Under the pieces are notes generated by a model. That model made no database searches and had not been told where the DNA came from. It saw only the letters and a program-made list of their open reading frames with translations. Made by a program: the position numbers and the translations under genes. DNA of 64,000 nucleotides from Roridomyces roridus. Lineage: Eukaryota > Basidiomycota > Agaricomycetes > Agaricales > Mycenaceae. Location of the stretch: positions 1 through 64,000 of the forward strand of contig JARKIF010000030.1 of the NCBI GenBank assembly GCA_029378245.1, in the 5' to 3' direction. Shown here piece after piece: positions 11,194 through 22,201 of the stretch; position 1 is the stretch's first letter; every line of letters begins with the position of its first letter.

Positions 11194-12460
11194 TCAAACA
11201 CGCAATTCGAAAAGAATCTGCCCCCTCCAATCACTGTCACCACCTCCAAACTCCTCTCCCAGCCTCTCCTTCAACCCCTGCGGCCAATACTCGACACCGT
11301 GGCCAGCCACACTGAATTCAAATCGATCTCCAATATACAAGGTGAGGCTCCGCACTCCCATATCGCGCAGCGTGAATTCGTGTTGTCGTAAACGGCGCGT
11401 ATTCGGATCACCAGCATCGACCGTGAGCACTTCGAGGACGAGATGCTGGATGGGTCGCTGGGAGAGAATGTTTGAGAGAAGTGATGCGAGGACTGGGTCG
11501 ATTCCGAGATGAATTTCATTTGTTGACGAAATGCTGCACTGTATGAAATGTTCGATTGTGAGACGTGAGAGTGAGGTGTTGGATTGGACGTCGAGGGAAG
11601 TTGGGGAGTCTGAATATGTGGGTTGATTGAATGATCAATTTGGACGAGAATGATGAAGGCCGCGTACCCAGGAATCTAAGCCCCCGAGGGACGCAAATGT
11701 GGAGATGGTGTAGATGGTTTCCCAGCTTGCGCAGATATTGAGACATGAGTTGAAGTCGCGGGGTGCCAAATCTAACGGGTAGGTCAAGCCACAATTCGAG
11801 GGCGACGAGTGGATGAGAGACGGCGACGAGCTCTCTCGTCAAGTAGGGCTCTGCGGACAGGCGCAGGGTCTGCAGCTCAGGCAAAGCACTCATGCGTGCG
11901 CCAATCGGAGTCTGCCCAATGACCACGTTGAATTCGCGGAAATGCCGGAGGGATGGAAAGTGTTCGAGGAATTGGGACATGGTCGTCCAGTTGGTGAACT
12001 CGACACGATGAAGGGTCAGCTCCACGACGGTCGGGAGGGTTGGGATATTCGGTGGGACGGAGATCCAGAACGCGAGTGATCGCAGCTGCGGAAAGTCGTG
12101 CAAGAAAGGAACGAGGGGGGTTGGATTGACTCCACGCCATACGAGACGCCGAATAGTAGACGGAAGGATCGACGACGAAGTTGGTAAACAATGTTGGATA
12201 AATCCCAACACTGTTGATTCGCGCACGATGAAGGAGATGTGCTTCCTGGACGAGTAGAGCCAGCTCCGACACACGAGGGAGCAGTTTCGCAGGTTGGAAC
12301 GCACTGCCCGACGACGTTCAGAGTCGCTCGGGGTGTTAATGCCCCGTGCAATCTCCTCAATGAGTTGATCGTCTAGATCGCGCGGGAGGCCGAAGGGGCG
12401 GAGGCTTGGGGCAATTCGAGCAGGCTGGAGGGAGAAATTTGACCCAACATCTGAGGACAT
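11194..12460 (-). CDS. F-box domain protein, two exons, apparently intact
   Basis: The N-terminal region has LPRDLDDQLIEEIARGI followed after a short spacer by NCSLVCRSWLYSSRKHI, a clear F-box pattern (LP..l...I...l, then C.lVCr.W...sr..iF). Leucine-rich stretches follow (TVVELTLHRVEF, ALPELQTLRLSAE), fitting a substrate-binding repeat domain. One intron (11610-11667, 58 bases, GTACGC...TTCAG) joins RGLRFLG to DSPTSLDV; the coding length is then 1209 bases, 402 residues. It is unrelated in detail to the MHRCLQ-type family around it. Expected role: substrate adaptor of an SCF ubiquitin ligase; target unknown. Confidence 0.8.
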
Positions 12461-13437
12461 TCAAGGCTGACGGGGGGTCGTGAGTATGTTGAAAACTCCG
12501 CAAGGACGGAACTCGCCAGGCACGGGCGTGAATTTGCAATATGGGGGGGAATTTCGGGAGGTAGAGAGCACGTACCCTCAGACAGAGAGTCTCTGCCACA
12601 ATCTGCGACGGGACACGTACTGCCGACGCACGTTCGACTGTCGACATGGTTTCCTGAGAGATATCTGCCACATCAGGCCGCGTGTACAGAAGAGATACTT
12701 CGCTCTCTGGAGGCTGCCCAGTCTTTGTAGGCTGATACATGAGAAGACCTGAAGAGAAAACCCTCTTCTCTAGGAACGTGTCACGAGCCCAAGGAAAAGC
12801 CCAAAACTTGGAGGAGTCGTCAATCAATTGCCTCGTGTATTGCTTGCCTTCGTAGCCGATCACCTGAACTCCGGGCATCCAAGTCGGATAACGAAGTCTT
12901 TGTTGTGTACGCCGGGGTTGTTTCAGGAATCAGGTGCTCGGAATGGGAATATGAGACGCTGCCGACACAAGCCGAGCGTAGTGAGAATACAAACAGGCAG
13001 CCTTTAGTTAGCCACCCCAAATTCAAGCGTCGTGTCCCCGGACCGGAATGAGTCATAGAAAATCGTTCCAGTTGACCTAGGATCGAGTCGGTCACGGATT
13101 CAGTCATAACGAGAGGAGATTGATGAACGGCAAGTCAGGGCCTCGGCGGAGTCGGCACTACTTATGAGGGGATGTAGGAGGGCGAGCGGTTACATATCTC
13201 GCGACCCTAATTGAAAGCGAGGTGCCGAATTCAATTGTTGGGCGGGCGGGCGATTCCAGGACCAGAGCTAGAGACTTCGAGAGAGGAGCAGATGGTGGTC
13301 GAGAGGAGAGAGAAATAGTGACTTCAGATTTGGTAATAGCGTTCGGCGGAAAGTGAGCCGACGTTCGCTGCCGAGCTGCCAATCACCAGTCAATCATTTT
13401 CTGATCTTGCCTCTTGGCTTTCTCTCTTGTCTCTCTG
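12461..13437. other. Intergenic, with a weak minus-strand hypothetical ORF
   Basis: A minus-strand frame from 12878 to about 12560 (MPGVQVIGYEGKQYTRQLID...) has reasonable composition, and another begins at 13107 (MTESVTDSILGQLERF). I found no splice model that joins them and I recognise no family, so they are recorded only as possible coding. The last 100 bases are the promoter region shared with the copy at 9508. Confidence 0.3.
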
Positions 13438-15082
13438 ATGCATCGCTGCCTCCAGGTCCCTGAGCTTGTGGAACTCATCACCTCTCAACTATCCGTACAC
13501 CGTCAGAACCTCCGCGACCTCGCGGTGCTGGCAAGGACCTCGACGGTCTTCTCCGACCACGCACTCCGACTGCTTTGGGCGTCGGCGACTCTGATAAATC
13601 TCCTCCGATGCCTCCCTTCGGATGCCTACAGCTTGAGAGTAAAAGGGAAAGGTTCCGCTACGAAATCCACGATGGTGCGTGGCCCCATCATTGTTACATT
13701 GAATGACAATTAACCATCGTCAAAGACACCGCGTCGCTCATTGCAAGACTCCGACTTTGAGCGTTTGCGTTTCAACGGAGCATACGTTCGGCGTCTGTTT
13801 TGCAAGGCTGATGCGGCTGATACCTCGCGCATGTTCCGGAACGTTCATCCTTGGCTGTCCGCGTCAATGTTTCCGATGCTTGGCGTCGTGTATTGGTGGT
13901 CGGTCCACTCAGAGCATGGGGAGGGTGACATTCGGTTCATCGAATGTTTCCTCGCGCCCGGTCTCACCGAAATTCACATGCCCGACAACTGGCCTGCCAC
14001 CATGCCAATAGTGTCCAGCCTCGCGATCGCCACTCGCTGTCCCCAGTTGGCAGACTTGTCCTGTTTCAGTCGTGTGGACCCGGCTGCTGTGTCTGCGTTG
14101 TCGGAGTGCGTACGCGGATTGGACCACCTTCAGTCAATCTCTACAGACGTGCTGGAAGGTCCTGCCCTTGACCATCTCTCTCCCTGCCCTTGACCATCTC
14201 TCTCGTCTCACCAGCCTCCGGCAGTTGAATCTGCACAGCATCCCTGCCGACTTCCCTTCTCCAAGAAACCAGCCGTTCTTTCCGTCGCTTCTGGATTTGG
14301 AACTCACCGATTTCGATTCCGCGTCTCGGTTCTTCGAACGAGGCCGTGAAATTGCGCTCACCTCGTGCGCTGTGGACTCGATGAACGAATACGGACCTAC
14401 TAATTTTTCATCTGCACACGAGATCCATCGCCTGATTTCCGCGATTGAAGGCGGGGTTTCTCATTCCTCCCTGACGAGCTTGACAATCAACGATGGCTAT
14501 GGGTCATTCCACCGTTCCGACGCCCCCATCTTTACCATTCGTGCTTCATCGCTTCACCGACTTTTCTGTTTCAACAATCTCACCCACGTCACCATGTTCA
14601 CGGCCGTTGGTTTCGACCTGGACGACGCCACGGTTGTCGATATGGCTCGCTCTTGGCCGCAGATCGAGTCTTTGATGCTGGAGTCGTGTTTCGGGTCCTC
14701 CCGGCCTCGAACGACCCTCCGCTGCCTGGAGGCCTTTGCCCAATACTGCCCCCGTCTCGTCAGGTTGTCGATCGCGTTCGACGCCACGGTGGTTCCGAGT
14801 TCAGAAGGCGATTTTTACCTGAAACGCTTGATGAGGCTGGAGGTCGATGCGTCGCCCATTTCGAATGCGGGGGCCGTTGCGCAATTTCTCGCACGTATGT
14901 GTCCGCGACTGAGACACGTTTGTACGCTGGTTGATAAGGAAGATGAGGATGAGGAGTGGGAGGCCAATGCGGTCCCAGAAGCGTTTGTATATGACACTAT
15001 CTGGAAGGGGCGGGGTGAAATTGCCGCCGGAGGCGCATTTGGCGCAATTGGCGCAATCATCGGCGTCAAATTATCCGTGTGA
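13438..15082 (+). pseudogene. F-box/LRR paralog: splice-site loss, 22-bp duplication, altered C-terminus
   Basis: Exon 1 (13438-13674, 79 codons) is intact: MHRCLQVPELVELITSQL, then LAVLARTSTVFSDHALRLLW and LLRCLPSDAY. The intron acceptor that reads GCAG|GAC in the copy at 9508 reads GCAAGAC here, so splicing after AAG would shift the next exon (DSDFERLRFNGAYVRRLF) out of frame. A perfect 22-base tandem duplication (14161-14204) shifts the frame again inside LEGPALDHLS. The remaining LRR part is open to 15082, but instead of the family ending (IW.EVESIL) it runs into a GGCGC-rich repeat and ends IGAIIGVKLSV. Confidence 0.85.
14161..14204 (+). repeat. Perfect 22-bp tandem duplication
   Basis: CCTGCCCTTGACCATCTCTC plus TC occurs at 14161-14182 and again at 14183-14204. 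It lies inside the LRR exon and shifts the frame by one base. Confidence 0.95.
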
Positions 15083-15142
15083 CGGCGGCAGTGTGACATC
15101 CATTGCCGCCGATTTGGTGCAGCCACAAGTGGCGGCAAATTT
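15013..15142. repeat. GGCGC-rich short inverted-repeat element
   Basis: The segment begins GAAATTGCCGCC and ends GGCGGCAAATTTT, with TTGGCGCAATTGGCGCAAT between. A related GGCGCC-rich stretch at about 17042-17360 also ends in GCGGCAATTTCTCCT, next to a matching LRR 3' fragment. It replaces the normal C-terminal codons of the copy at 13438. Confidence 0.5.
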
Positions 15143-15589
15143 TCTCCTCTGACATTTTGGGTGCATCGTAAACCACTGAGTCTAACATCTATCTATGCAT
15201 TGGCTCTGTCCTATCCAGTACATTTTTGCGGCCTTGGGAGGCAAAACATCAAAAGTTCATTAAACATGTTGAAGTTGTTTCTTATGCAGATTCGTGCAGA
15301 TTCAACTTGTTTCCCAGCTGAACATCTGCTTGAGCATTGAGAACCCGAAACCAAGTGAATGAACGATACCGCAGCATTGAAGCCATGCGAGAAATCACAC
15401 TTTTGTCCGAATGCTGCCGTATGGAGGCCCGGAGCATCGCGCTTTGAAACGCGATGATAATCCATGATGGCCGCTGTCATTGGCTGTTCCGAGATAAGAC
15501 CCCGTAACCGTCGGCACATTATGCCGTATTCGAACCTTGATTTGATTTGAGATCAATTGATTTACCACCGCGCCGACCGTCCGAACATA

Positions 15590-16035
15590 CTATGTCGACA
15601 TTTCTCAAGTTTTGGAATTTGCCCTGTCACACAGAGTGATCCAGGCTCGGAGAATATGGGCGTTGCAAATGGACACACCGTCCTCCGGCACTTCCGTGAC
15701 CCAAGCCTCAAGGCACACGGCAACATCGCTACATGTGGGAGAAGAAGATCAAGCCAGAGGTCGGATGGAGTCAACTACGCCGCAGATTCGCCCCAGGTTT
15801 CGAAGATATCTTGGACGTCGGCGTGAACATGGGTTGGTGTGATCCGAAGGCCCTACTTGAAGCCTGTGTGGTTTTCTTTTTGCAGTGAGTGATTGAAAAT
15901 TGAACAGATCAGCTCTTCAGCCTCACATTCCGCTGGGTCTTCATCCAATGGCTACAATCCGAGCTGGATTCATACTATCGCGTCAACAACACCGCCAAAT
16001 GCAAGGATCGGAATAAAATGCAGATGAATGGTAAT
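15590..16035 (+). pseudogene. Degenerate integrase-core-like (DDE) fragment
   Basis: Translated pieces in two frames read VIQSDPGSENMGVANGHTVL, then EVGWSQLRRRF, and FRWVFIQWLQSEL followed by VNNTAKCKDRNK. The SDxGsEN block and the FRW.FI..LQ.ELD...RVNNT..R.dRNK block are what I associate with the integrase-core proteins common in mushroom genomes. A frame change near 15728 and stops at about 15886 and 15900 show it is dead. The identification rests on memory of the family pattern, not on a search. Confidence 0.5.
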
Positions 16036-16126
16036 TTGATCCGGCTGTACTTGCCCCTCAGAGTCGGCGGCATGCCGCATGTCAAATCAATGTTGTAATA
16101 CGGAAGAATGAGCTGACGGGTACGGG

Positions 16127-16485
16127 AGGACCCCTGAGAATAGCCTGGGACGTATGATTCTGAAAACCGGATTTCCGAAATTTTGTCCGGACTATCCGTT
16201 TTTCTGGAAACCAAATTTTTGTCCGGATTAGAATCAGAGGTCCGGATCAAATTGCCATATATGGTAATTCGGCAAGTGCCGAGAGACAGCCGAGCACCGG
16301 CAGTGCCAAAAAATTGTGATTTCGCACGCAACAAGTCCAGACCCCATGTTTTTGTCCGGACTCGAATGAGAGTTCCCGGCGTGGGAGCACATTTTTGTCC
16401 GGACTAGTATCAAAGGTGAGAGCGGATTTCAAAATTTTTGTCCGGACTATTGAATCATAGGTCCGTGCGTATTCTCAGGGGTCCT
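16127..16485. mobile_element. 359-bp MITE with 8-bp target duplication, nested in 15422-16573
   Basis: The ends AGGACCCCTGAGAATA and TATTCTCAGGGGTCCT are perfect inverses, with weaker matching further in. GGTACGGG lies directly outside both ends (16119-16126 and 16486-16493). The interior holds at least four copies of TTTTTGTCCGGACT. The eight-base duplication suits hAT-derived MITEs. Confidence 0.88.
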
Positions 16486-16573
16486 GGTACGGGGTCCCTA
16501 CTTCGGAGCACTCGTTGACATCGGCCATCATGGATTATCATCGCGTTTCAAAGCGCGATGCTCCGGGCCTCCA

Positions 16574-17370
16574 TACTGCCGATCTAAAATGGATCAACGT
16601 TACCAATTGGTTACCAACGTTAACTTGAGCGGCACCGGTGATTACATGGAATGCACTGCCATGCAGCATCTGTGAACTTCACTGAAACCATCACAACTTA
16701 AACTCGCAACCCGAACTTGAAGCACCACAAAATGAGTGTCCCGGGTGCACCGTGCGCATTTGAACGAATATTCCGCGCCAGTCCGGTCGGCTTTAAAGTC
16801 TACGAACAGCGCAGGTAAGATGATAGCTTGCAGGCAACCCCTTCAGCTGATTCGACGGCCCGACAAGTATTCCCTTCAACGTCGAACAACTCACAAGAAG
16901 CTCCGAATGTACTTGCCGTATTCAACACTGCATGACCTTGTGAGCACATGCCATCATGGTCCTAGAGTCGTAGTCTCGTAGACGCGGAGGTGCCACTTGA
17001 AGATACTGAAGTCGCCGTTGACGCTGGTGGTGATGCAGAAGTGGCGCCGACCTGTCACACTGCCGCCTGTCACACACTTTCCGTGACGCCGTGTGGCGCC
17101 CATTGGCGCCAAGGTTGGCGCCGATCAGTAAATTTGCCGCCGATTGACGCATTCAAACGGTAACTTTGGCGCCGATCTCATAAAGATTTCTGTCGATTTA
17201 TGTTCATTCCACGGAGTCTCAACTGCGTACAGCAATCAAATGCCCATCGCTTCCCCCAAGACCCATTAGAAAACAGATAAAGGTATGTTCTCACCCAAAA
17301 TGACATGTGCGGCGTCAGGACTGGCGCCGATTGGCGCAATTGCGCCACATGCGGCAATTTCTCCTGGCCC
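16574..17370. other. Non-genic; contains a GGCGCC-rich repeat
   Basis: The first half shows no gene. From about 17040 the sequence is rich in TGGCGCC and TTTGCCGCC words, related to the element at 15013-15142. Confidence 0.5.
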
Positions 17371-17510
17371 ATCTGGAAGGAGGTGAAATCTATTCTGCAG
17401 GGCTCTCGTGAAGAGGAGAATCACACCGTGGCAGCGTGAAGAGTATTTCATGCAGCGGCAGGTCGATTCTTGAAACGGTGTAGGTTGCTTGAGCCTTGTA
17501 CCTTGGTCCC
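17371..17510 (+). pseudogene. 3' relic of an F-box/LRR gene
   Basis: ATCTGGAAGGAGGTGAAATC translates as the family C-terminus (IWKEVKSILQ). The following bases share GATTCTTGAAACGGTGTA with the 3' flank of the copy ending at 11071, so this is the tail of a lost copy. Confidence 0.6.
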
Positions 17511-17640
17511 TATTCATTCGTGTATATTCTCATACTGATCTTGCTCTCCAGTCGCAAACGCGGGCTCTCCTCTTCAGGTAAGCGCGGTGACGAGACTGCT
17601 TCTTTTCTTTGCCGCCTCATGCCTTCCACCATCCACTGCC

Positions 17641-17880
17641 ATGTCCATGCACCATTTTCTCCAGGTCCCGGAGATTCTGGACCACATATACTTTCAGTTG
17701 GATCGGCAGGTACGCGGCTGTTGGAGAGGTCACCGTCCTCGCAAGGACCTCTACGATTTTCTCCAGCCATGCGCTTCGCATCTTTTGGCTAGAGAATCTC
17801 CTTCGCTGTATTCCATCGGATCGAAGTCGCAAACGAAGGGCCTGGGTGGATCGCTGTATTGTGCTTGAAAGGATGTGTAA
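17641..17880 (+). pseudogene. Isolated, frameshifted F-box exon
   Basis: MSMHHFLQVPEILDHIYFQL matches the F-box leader of the family. The continuation (VLARTSTIFSSHALRIFWLENLLRCIPSD) is in another frame, and a part of the usual W.SV.L segment is missing. No LRR exon follows, because the next gene is the carboxypeptidase. Confidence 0.75.
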
Positions 17881-18205
17881 GTAATAACCTGCTTCTTGAA
17901 TTCAACGCCCTGCCGATTGATCAATGGTATTTTTGCTTCTACCCTCTACGTGAGTCGGCCAGGAATCAGGATTTTCAGAAACTCCACAAAAGTGACCCCA
18001 GAGTTCTCTGAACGAGCAAGCGACTCAAGTGCTCAGCAGGGGAACAGTGCGAGGGGTTGAAGTTGATAATGCCACGCGCAGTATTGATAAAAGAGCCGTC
18101 TTCAAAAAATTGAACCAAAGTTGAACGTCTTGAACTAGAAGCCACGTGACAAATGATCCGCGATCACGGAACTTTCGGAGTGCCGTCTCTCTCTCAGCAA
18201 CCACC
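17881..18205. other. Upstream region of the carboxypeptidase gene
   Basis: No gene or repeat is seen here. Confidence 0.5.
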
Positions 18206-20281
18206 ATGCATATGTCGATCTGGGCACTATTGCTGCTCCAGGTCCTCTCTGTCCTTGCGAGCACTTCTCAGGCAGCCTTCAGGTACCCATCCATCTTCTG
18301 ACAAGCACAAACCGCGATGAATCCCCGCTCAGAGCGCCCGCATACGATGACGGCCTTTTCACGCCAATGGAGAACCTGAGTGCTCTTTCCGAGACAGATT
18401 TCAGCGTTCTGGGACATCCAGCGTTCCCCAACTACAACGTGCGCATCAAGAAGAGCGCGTTCTGCGACGAGACTGTCAGGTGTGACCTCCGCGTCTTCGC
18501 TCCGATAAGGCGACTGATGCGAAATGACTGCAGCGCCTACACGGGATACATCGACATCGAAGCTCGGCACATATTCTTCTACTTCTTTGAGAGTAGGAAT
18601 GACCCTGACACGGATGATGTTATTTTCTGGACAAACGGCGGTGCGTGCTAGAACCACCGTGATTTCGACTCGCAGTTGATTGACAAACAGGTCCCGGGTG
18701 CAGCTCGAGTCTTGGGCTTTTCATGGAGCTCGGTAAGTCTCGGATGAAGCTGGATTAAACGGCACTTGACACGTTCAAGGGCCATGCCGCATATCGGACG
18801 GCAATAGCACTTCGTTCCATCCCGAGAGCTGGAACACCAACGCCAACATTTTCTTTGTCGATCAGCCTGTCGGTGTTGGCTTTAGCTATGCTGAGTACGG
18901 AGAGAGCGTCGTGAGTCTTCTCCGTTGCGCTCTCGACATTTTCCGCCAATAATATGATTCAGAGCACGACCGAAGAGGGCGCCAAGGACATCGCCGCCTT
19001 TGTCTTTGTATTCTTTGAACACTTTTCCAAATTCAAGGGACGTGCGTTTCATATGACGGGTGAATCATACGGGGTGCGCATTTGTACTTCTTCATTGCGT
19101 TCTTTGGTGCTCAACGCCTCTCAGGGCCGCTACGTCCCTCTCTTCGCGGCTGAAGTTTACGACCAAAATGCGAGGTTGGCTGCAGAGGGATACACGCCGA
19201 TTAACCTGAAATCCGTTATGATTGGTGCGCACTATCTCTTTGCACTGCTCCTTTGTCTGACTCGAAAACAGGGAACGGAATGACGGATTTGCTCCACCAA
19301 AGGACTTCTTCATTCGAAATCCAGTGTACAAATGCCTCCTTTGCGCCGACGCTCAGCATCGCGTGAGTGTACCTGTTGAGTACTTGGGCCGAATGCTGAA
19401 GGTGCGCTAGGGAATGCGTTCAGATGAGGCAAATGGTACGCGGGCGGCCATCTGGTTGACTCACAACTTAATCCAATCAACCCAGATTCCTCGTTGCGAG
19501 CAGCGACTCAAAGAATCCTGCATCGACATCTTCGACGCTGTCGACTGTGCTGCTGCAGGCGCGTACTGCGACACATATTTCTCAGAACCATTTCGGCGAT
19601 CTGGTGCGTTCAAAAATTAACCTTCATTTTGTGCTGAGATGTGTAGAGCGGAACCCGTATGATATCTCCCTGCCATGCAGTCCGGAGGAAAGAGCGGAGA
19701 ATCTCTGTTATCCCGTCACCGCGTGCGTTTTTTTGGCTCTCTATACTCATCTCTCCTGAAAATCACGATAGTCACATCCGGGCCTACCTCTCCCGCCCCT
19801 CCGTCCGTGAAGCACTCGGCGTAGACCCGTCGGTCCGCGCCAACTTTACCTCCTGCGACGCCACCGTTGGCACCGCCTTCCGCGAGCACATGGATATCTT
19901 CCACCATGCGACGCAGGACTACCTCGGTGCGCTGCTCGAGCGTGGGGTGCGCGTGCTCATTTATGTGGGGACGTACGATTGGAGCTGCAACTGGGTTGGG
20001 AATGAACGGTGGACGCTTGAGATGCAATGGAGCGGGAGAGAGGCGTTTAATAAGGAGGCGTTGAAGCCGTGGGCGGTTGGTGGAGATTTGGCGGGTAATG
20101 GGAGAGCGGGGTTGGTGAGGAGTGCGAAGGGGTTGACGTTCTTGACTGTTGATTCTGCGGGGCATATGGTACGTTTTTGTGCTTCCAGATGCGGGGCTCA
20201 TTCTTCTTTTAGGTTCCGTACGATAAGCCGAAGGAGGCGTTGGATATGGTGCAACGGTGGATATCTGGGGAGGGATTCTGA
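18206..20281 (+). CDS. Serine carboxypeptidase, peptidase family S10
   Basis: A secreted or vacuolar exopeptidase that removes C-terminal residues. Exon 1 encodes a signal peptide ([20 protein letters not shown]). Joined exons give [32 protein letters not shown] (the substrate carboxylate-binding GGPGCSS), [14 protein letters not shown], and [15 protein letters not shown] with the nucleophile Ser. The catalytic Asp lies in [17 protein letters not shown] and the His in SAGHMVPYDKP, the last reached across an intron at about 20170-20213. The final exon ends WISGEGF at 20281. About nine introns are needed. All three catalytic positions are present, so the enzyme should be active. Confidence 0.92.
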
Positions 20282-20465
20282 TGTTTCGAGGCTCTCCGGG
20301 AATGTGACGTTGGATATAAAGTTTCCCAGCGGAAAGGCGGCCCACCGGCGGCCCACCGGCGGACGGCATTCAAAGCTACATAAAATCGGATCATCGGTGC
20401 AGAGTGAGCCTAGCCAGCTGATAAGCGGCGCCTCGAGGCCTCCTTGCACTCTCAGTCTCACCACC

Positions 20466-22020
20466 ATGTCCTCTTCTCTCCCTCCCCGCTTCGTCGACAT
20501 CAAGCGCAGCATCGCTGCAGAAAACCCCAACTTTGAGCAAGATCTCACCAAAGCATGGACTGAAGTCCTCGTCGAGATGGGCAAGGTCACTGCGGTCATC
20601 GCCAAGGAGGGCTCGGCCTACATCCCTCAAGTCGCGTTCGCCGACCTTGATACGCTCACTCCGCAGCAAATCGCCGACATCAAGCGCAAGGGCACGGTCG
20701 TGGTCAAGGACGTCGTGGACGATGCACAGGCTCGCAAGTGGAAGACGGAGCTCGAGGAGTTCATCAAGGCTAACCCTCAGTCTGACGGGATGCCCGAGGG
20801 CGATAAGCAGTTCTTCCATCTTTAGTACGTCCCTTTCCATGGATAGCTCCGATTCTGATTCAACCTCTTGAAGTTGGACGAAACCACAAATTCAAGCCCG
20901 CGCGCATCCTAATATGCTCAAAGTATCGACTTGGCTGAATAACCTCTACCACGTCACGTCCTCCAGCGGACAGAGTCCCGAAGGCGTCGATCTTGCCACG
21001 CCTCTCAGCTACGCCGACCGTTTCCGAATCCGGCACCCTGGCGTCAAGTGGACCGTCCATACTCCGCATGTTGACGGTGGATCTATCGAGCGGTGGGAAG
21101 ACGAGAACTTCCGTGCGTGTTTCAAGGACATACTCTCTGGAAATTGGACCAAGCATGATCCGTATGCACTCGAGCCCCGCCTTGAGGCGCGCACGTCGTT
21201 GTATAGACGGCCGAATCAGGTGAATCTCCTTTTTATCGCTCAAGTAGAAGTGTTCTCATTCGCAGTCAAAGTCGAGTGTGTTTCGCACGTTCCAAGGATG
21301 GCTCGCTATCAGGTAGTTATTTTTTTACGTGGTCCGTCTGCGTAGAATCTGACCGGACTTGTAGTAAAGCGGCTCCTAACCAAGGCACCCTTCAAGTCTT
21401 CCCCGATGTCCTTCTCTCGAACGCATACATCATCCTCCGCCCGTTCTTCCGGTCCCTTGTGCCCCCCGACGATGCAGAGATTTTAGACGCAAAGAACTGG
21501 GTATTCGATATCTCCACGCCCGACTTCCCTGGTATCCATGCCAGAGACGGTGGTTTCGGAGGACCGAAACCGACTAAAGAGTCGCATCCTGTGAGTATTA
21601 CCTGCATCTCATTCACCCTGGGCTTAACGACATGACAGCACATGCTCCTCGATAAAACGATGCCCTCCATCCCGGAGGTGAACCCGGGCGATACCGTCTG
21701 GTGGCATTGCGATGTCGTGCATTCTGTGGAAGAAGATCATTTCGGTGCCGAGGACTCTGCCGGTTCGTCCTTTCTTTCTTTCAAATTCAATTTGATTTCC
21801 CTCCCACTCAATTCGTTCAGTAATGTACATCCCGTCGGTCCCACTCACCCCTGCGAACAAGGATTATGTAGCGCGCCAGCGAGAGGCGTTCGTGCAGGGT
21901 ATCCCGCCTCCCGACTTTCCCGTGGCGGTGACGGGTGTGGGGCTCGTTGGGCTTGCGCAGGAGGTTGACGTGTTGGGAGCGGGGAGAGGCGCGATGGGGC
22001 TTGGGGTTGTTTCTGCTTGA
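20466..22020 (+). CDS. DUF1479 family protein (Fe(II)/2-oxoglutarate oxygenase-like)
   Basis: The start at 20466 gives MSSSLPPRFVDIKRSIAAEN; joined exons continue through IKRKGTVVVKDVVDD, HLYWTKPQIQARAHPNM, HTPHVDGGSIERWED, SVFRTFQGWLAIS, NQGTLQVFPDVLLSNAYI and NPGDTVWWHCDVVHSVEE, ending at 22020. These are the conserved blocks of the DUF1479 family, which folds like 2-oxoglutarate-dependent oxygenases. HVD fits the HxD metal pair and the His in DVVHSVEE the distal ligand. Introns of about 45-60 bases lie near 20825, 21220, 21312, 21592 and 21761. The gene begins only 185 bases after the carboxypeptidase. Substrate unknown. Confidence 0.88.
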
Positions 22021-22201
22021 GTGAATTTTGATATACATACTGTGGCTTCTGTATGTGACTAAGAAGAATATTCGAGTCCGACTGCGTTGGAGCAAAACCA
22101 ATGCGAGGGAGTTGATCGACAATCAATGATCAGTAATGGCCATCAAAGTCTCGCTCGCTTGACTGTCAGCCACCCTCATCGTTTCTTGACCTGCTACCAC
22201 C

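Larger units (their letters stand above)
15422..16573. mobile_element. TA-flanked element with about 50-bp inverted ends
   Basis: The left end TGGAGGCCCGGAGCATCGCG and following bases to about 15473 are repeated inverted at about 16521-16573, each flanked outside by TA. The terminal repeat contains an inner hairpin (CATCGCG...CGCGATG). The same ends bound the 75-base element at 29754. TA flanks suit a Tc1/mariner-type mechanism. Inside lie an integrase-like relic and a complete later MITE (16127-16485). Confidence 0.7.

Noticed and set aside
16140..16460. Spaced copies of TTTTTGTCCGGACT resembling a CRISPR-like array
   Set aside because: Spacing is irregular, the organism is a eukaryote, and the copies lie wholly inside a MITE with a target duplication.
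19659..20825. A 388-residue open frame spanning the end of the carboxypeptidase and the start of the DUF1479 gene
   Set aside because: It reads through an intron with good splice sites (about 20170-20213); splicing gives the conserved HMVPYD ending and a stop at 20281, so the two are separate genes.
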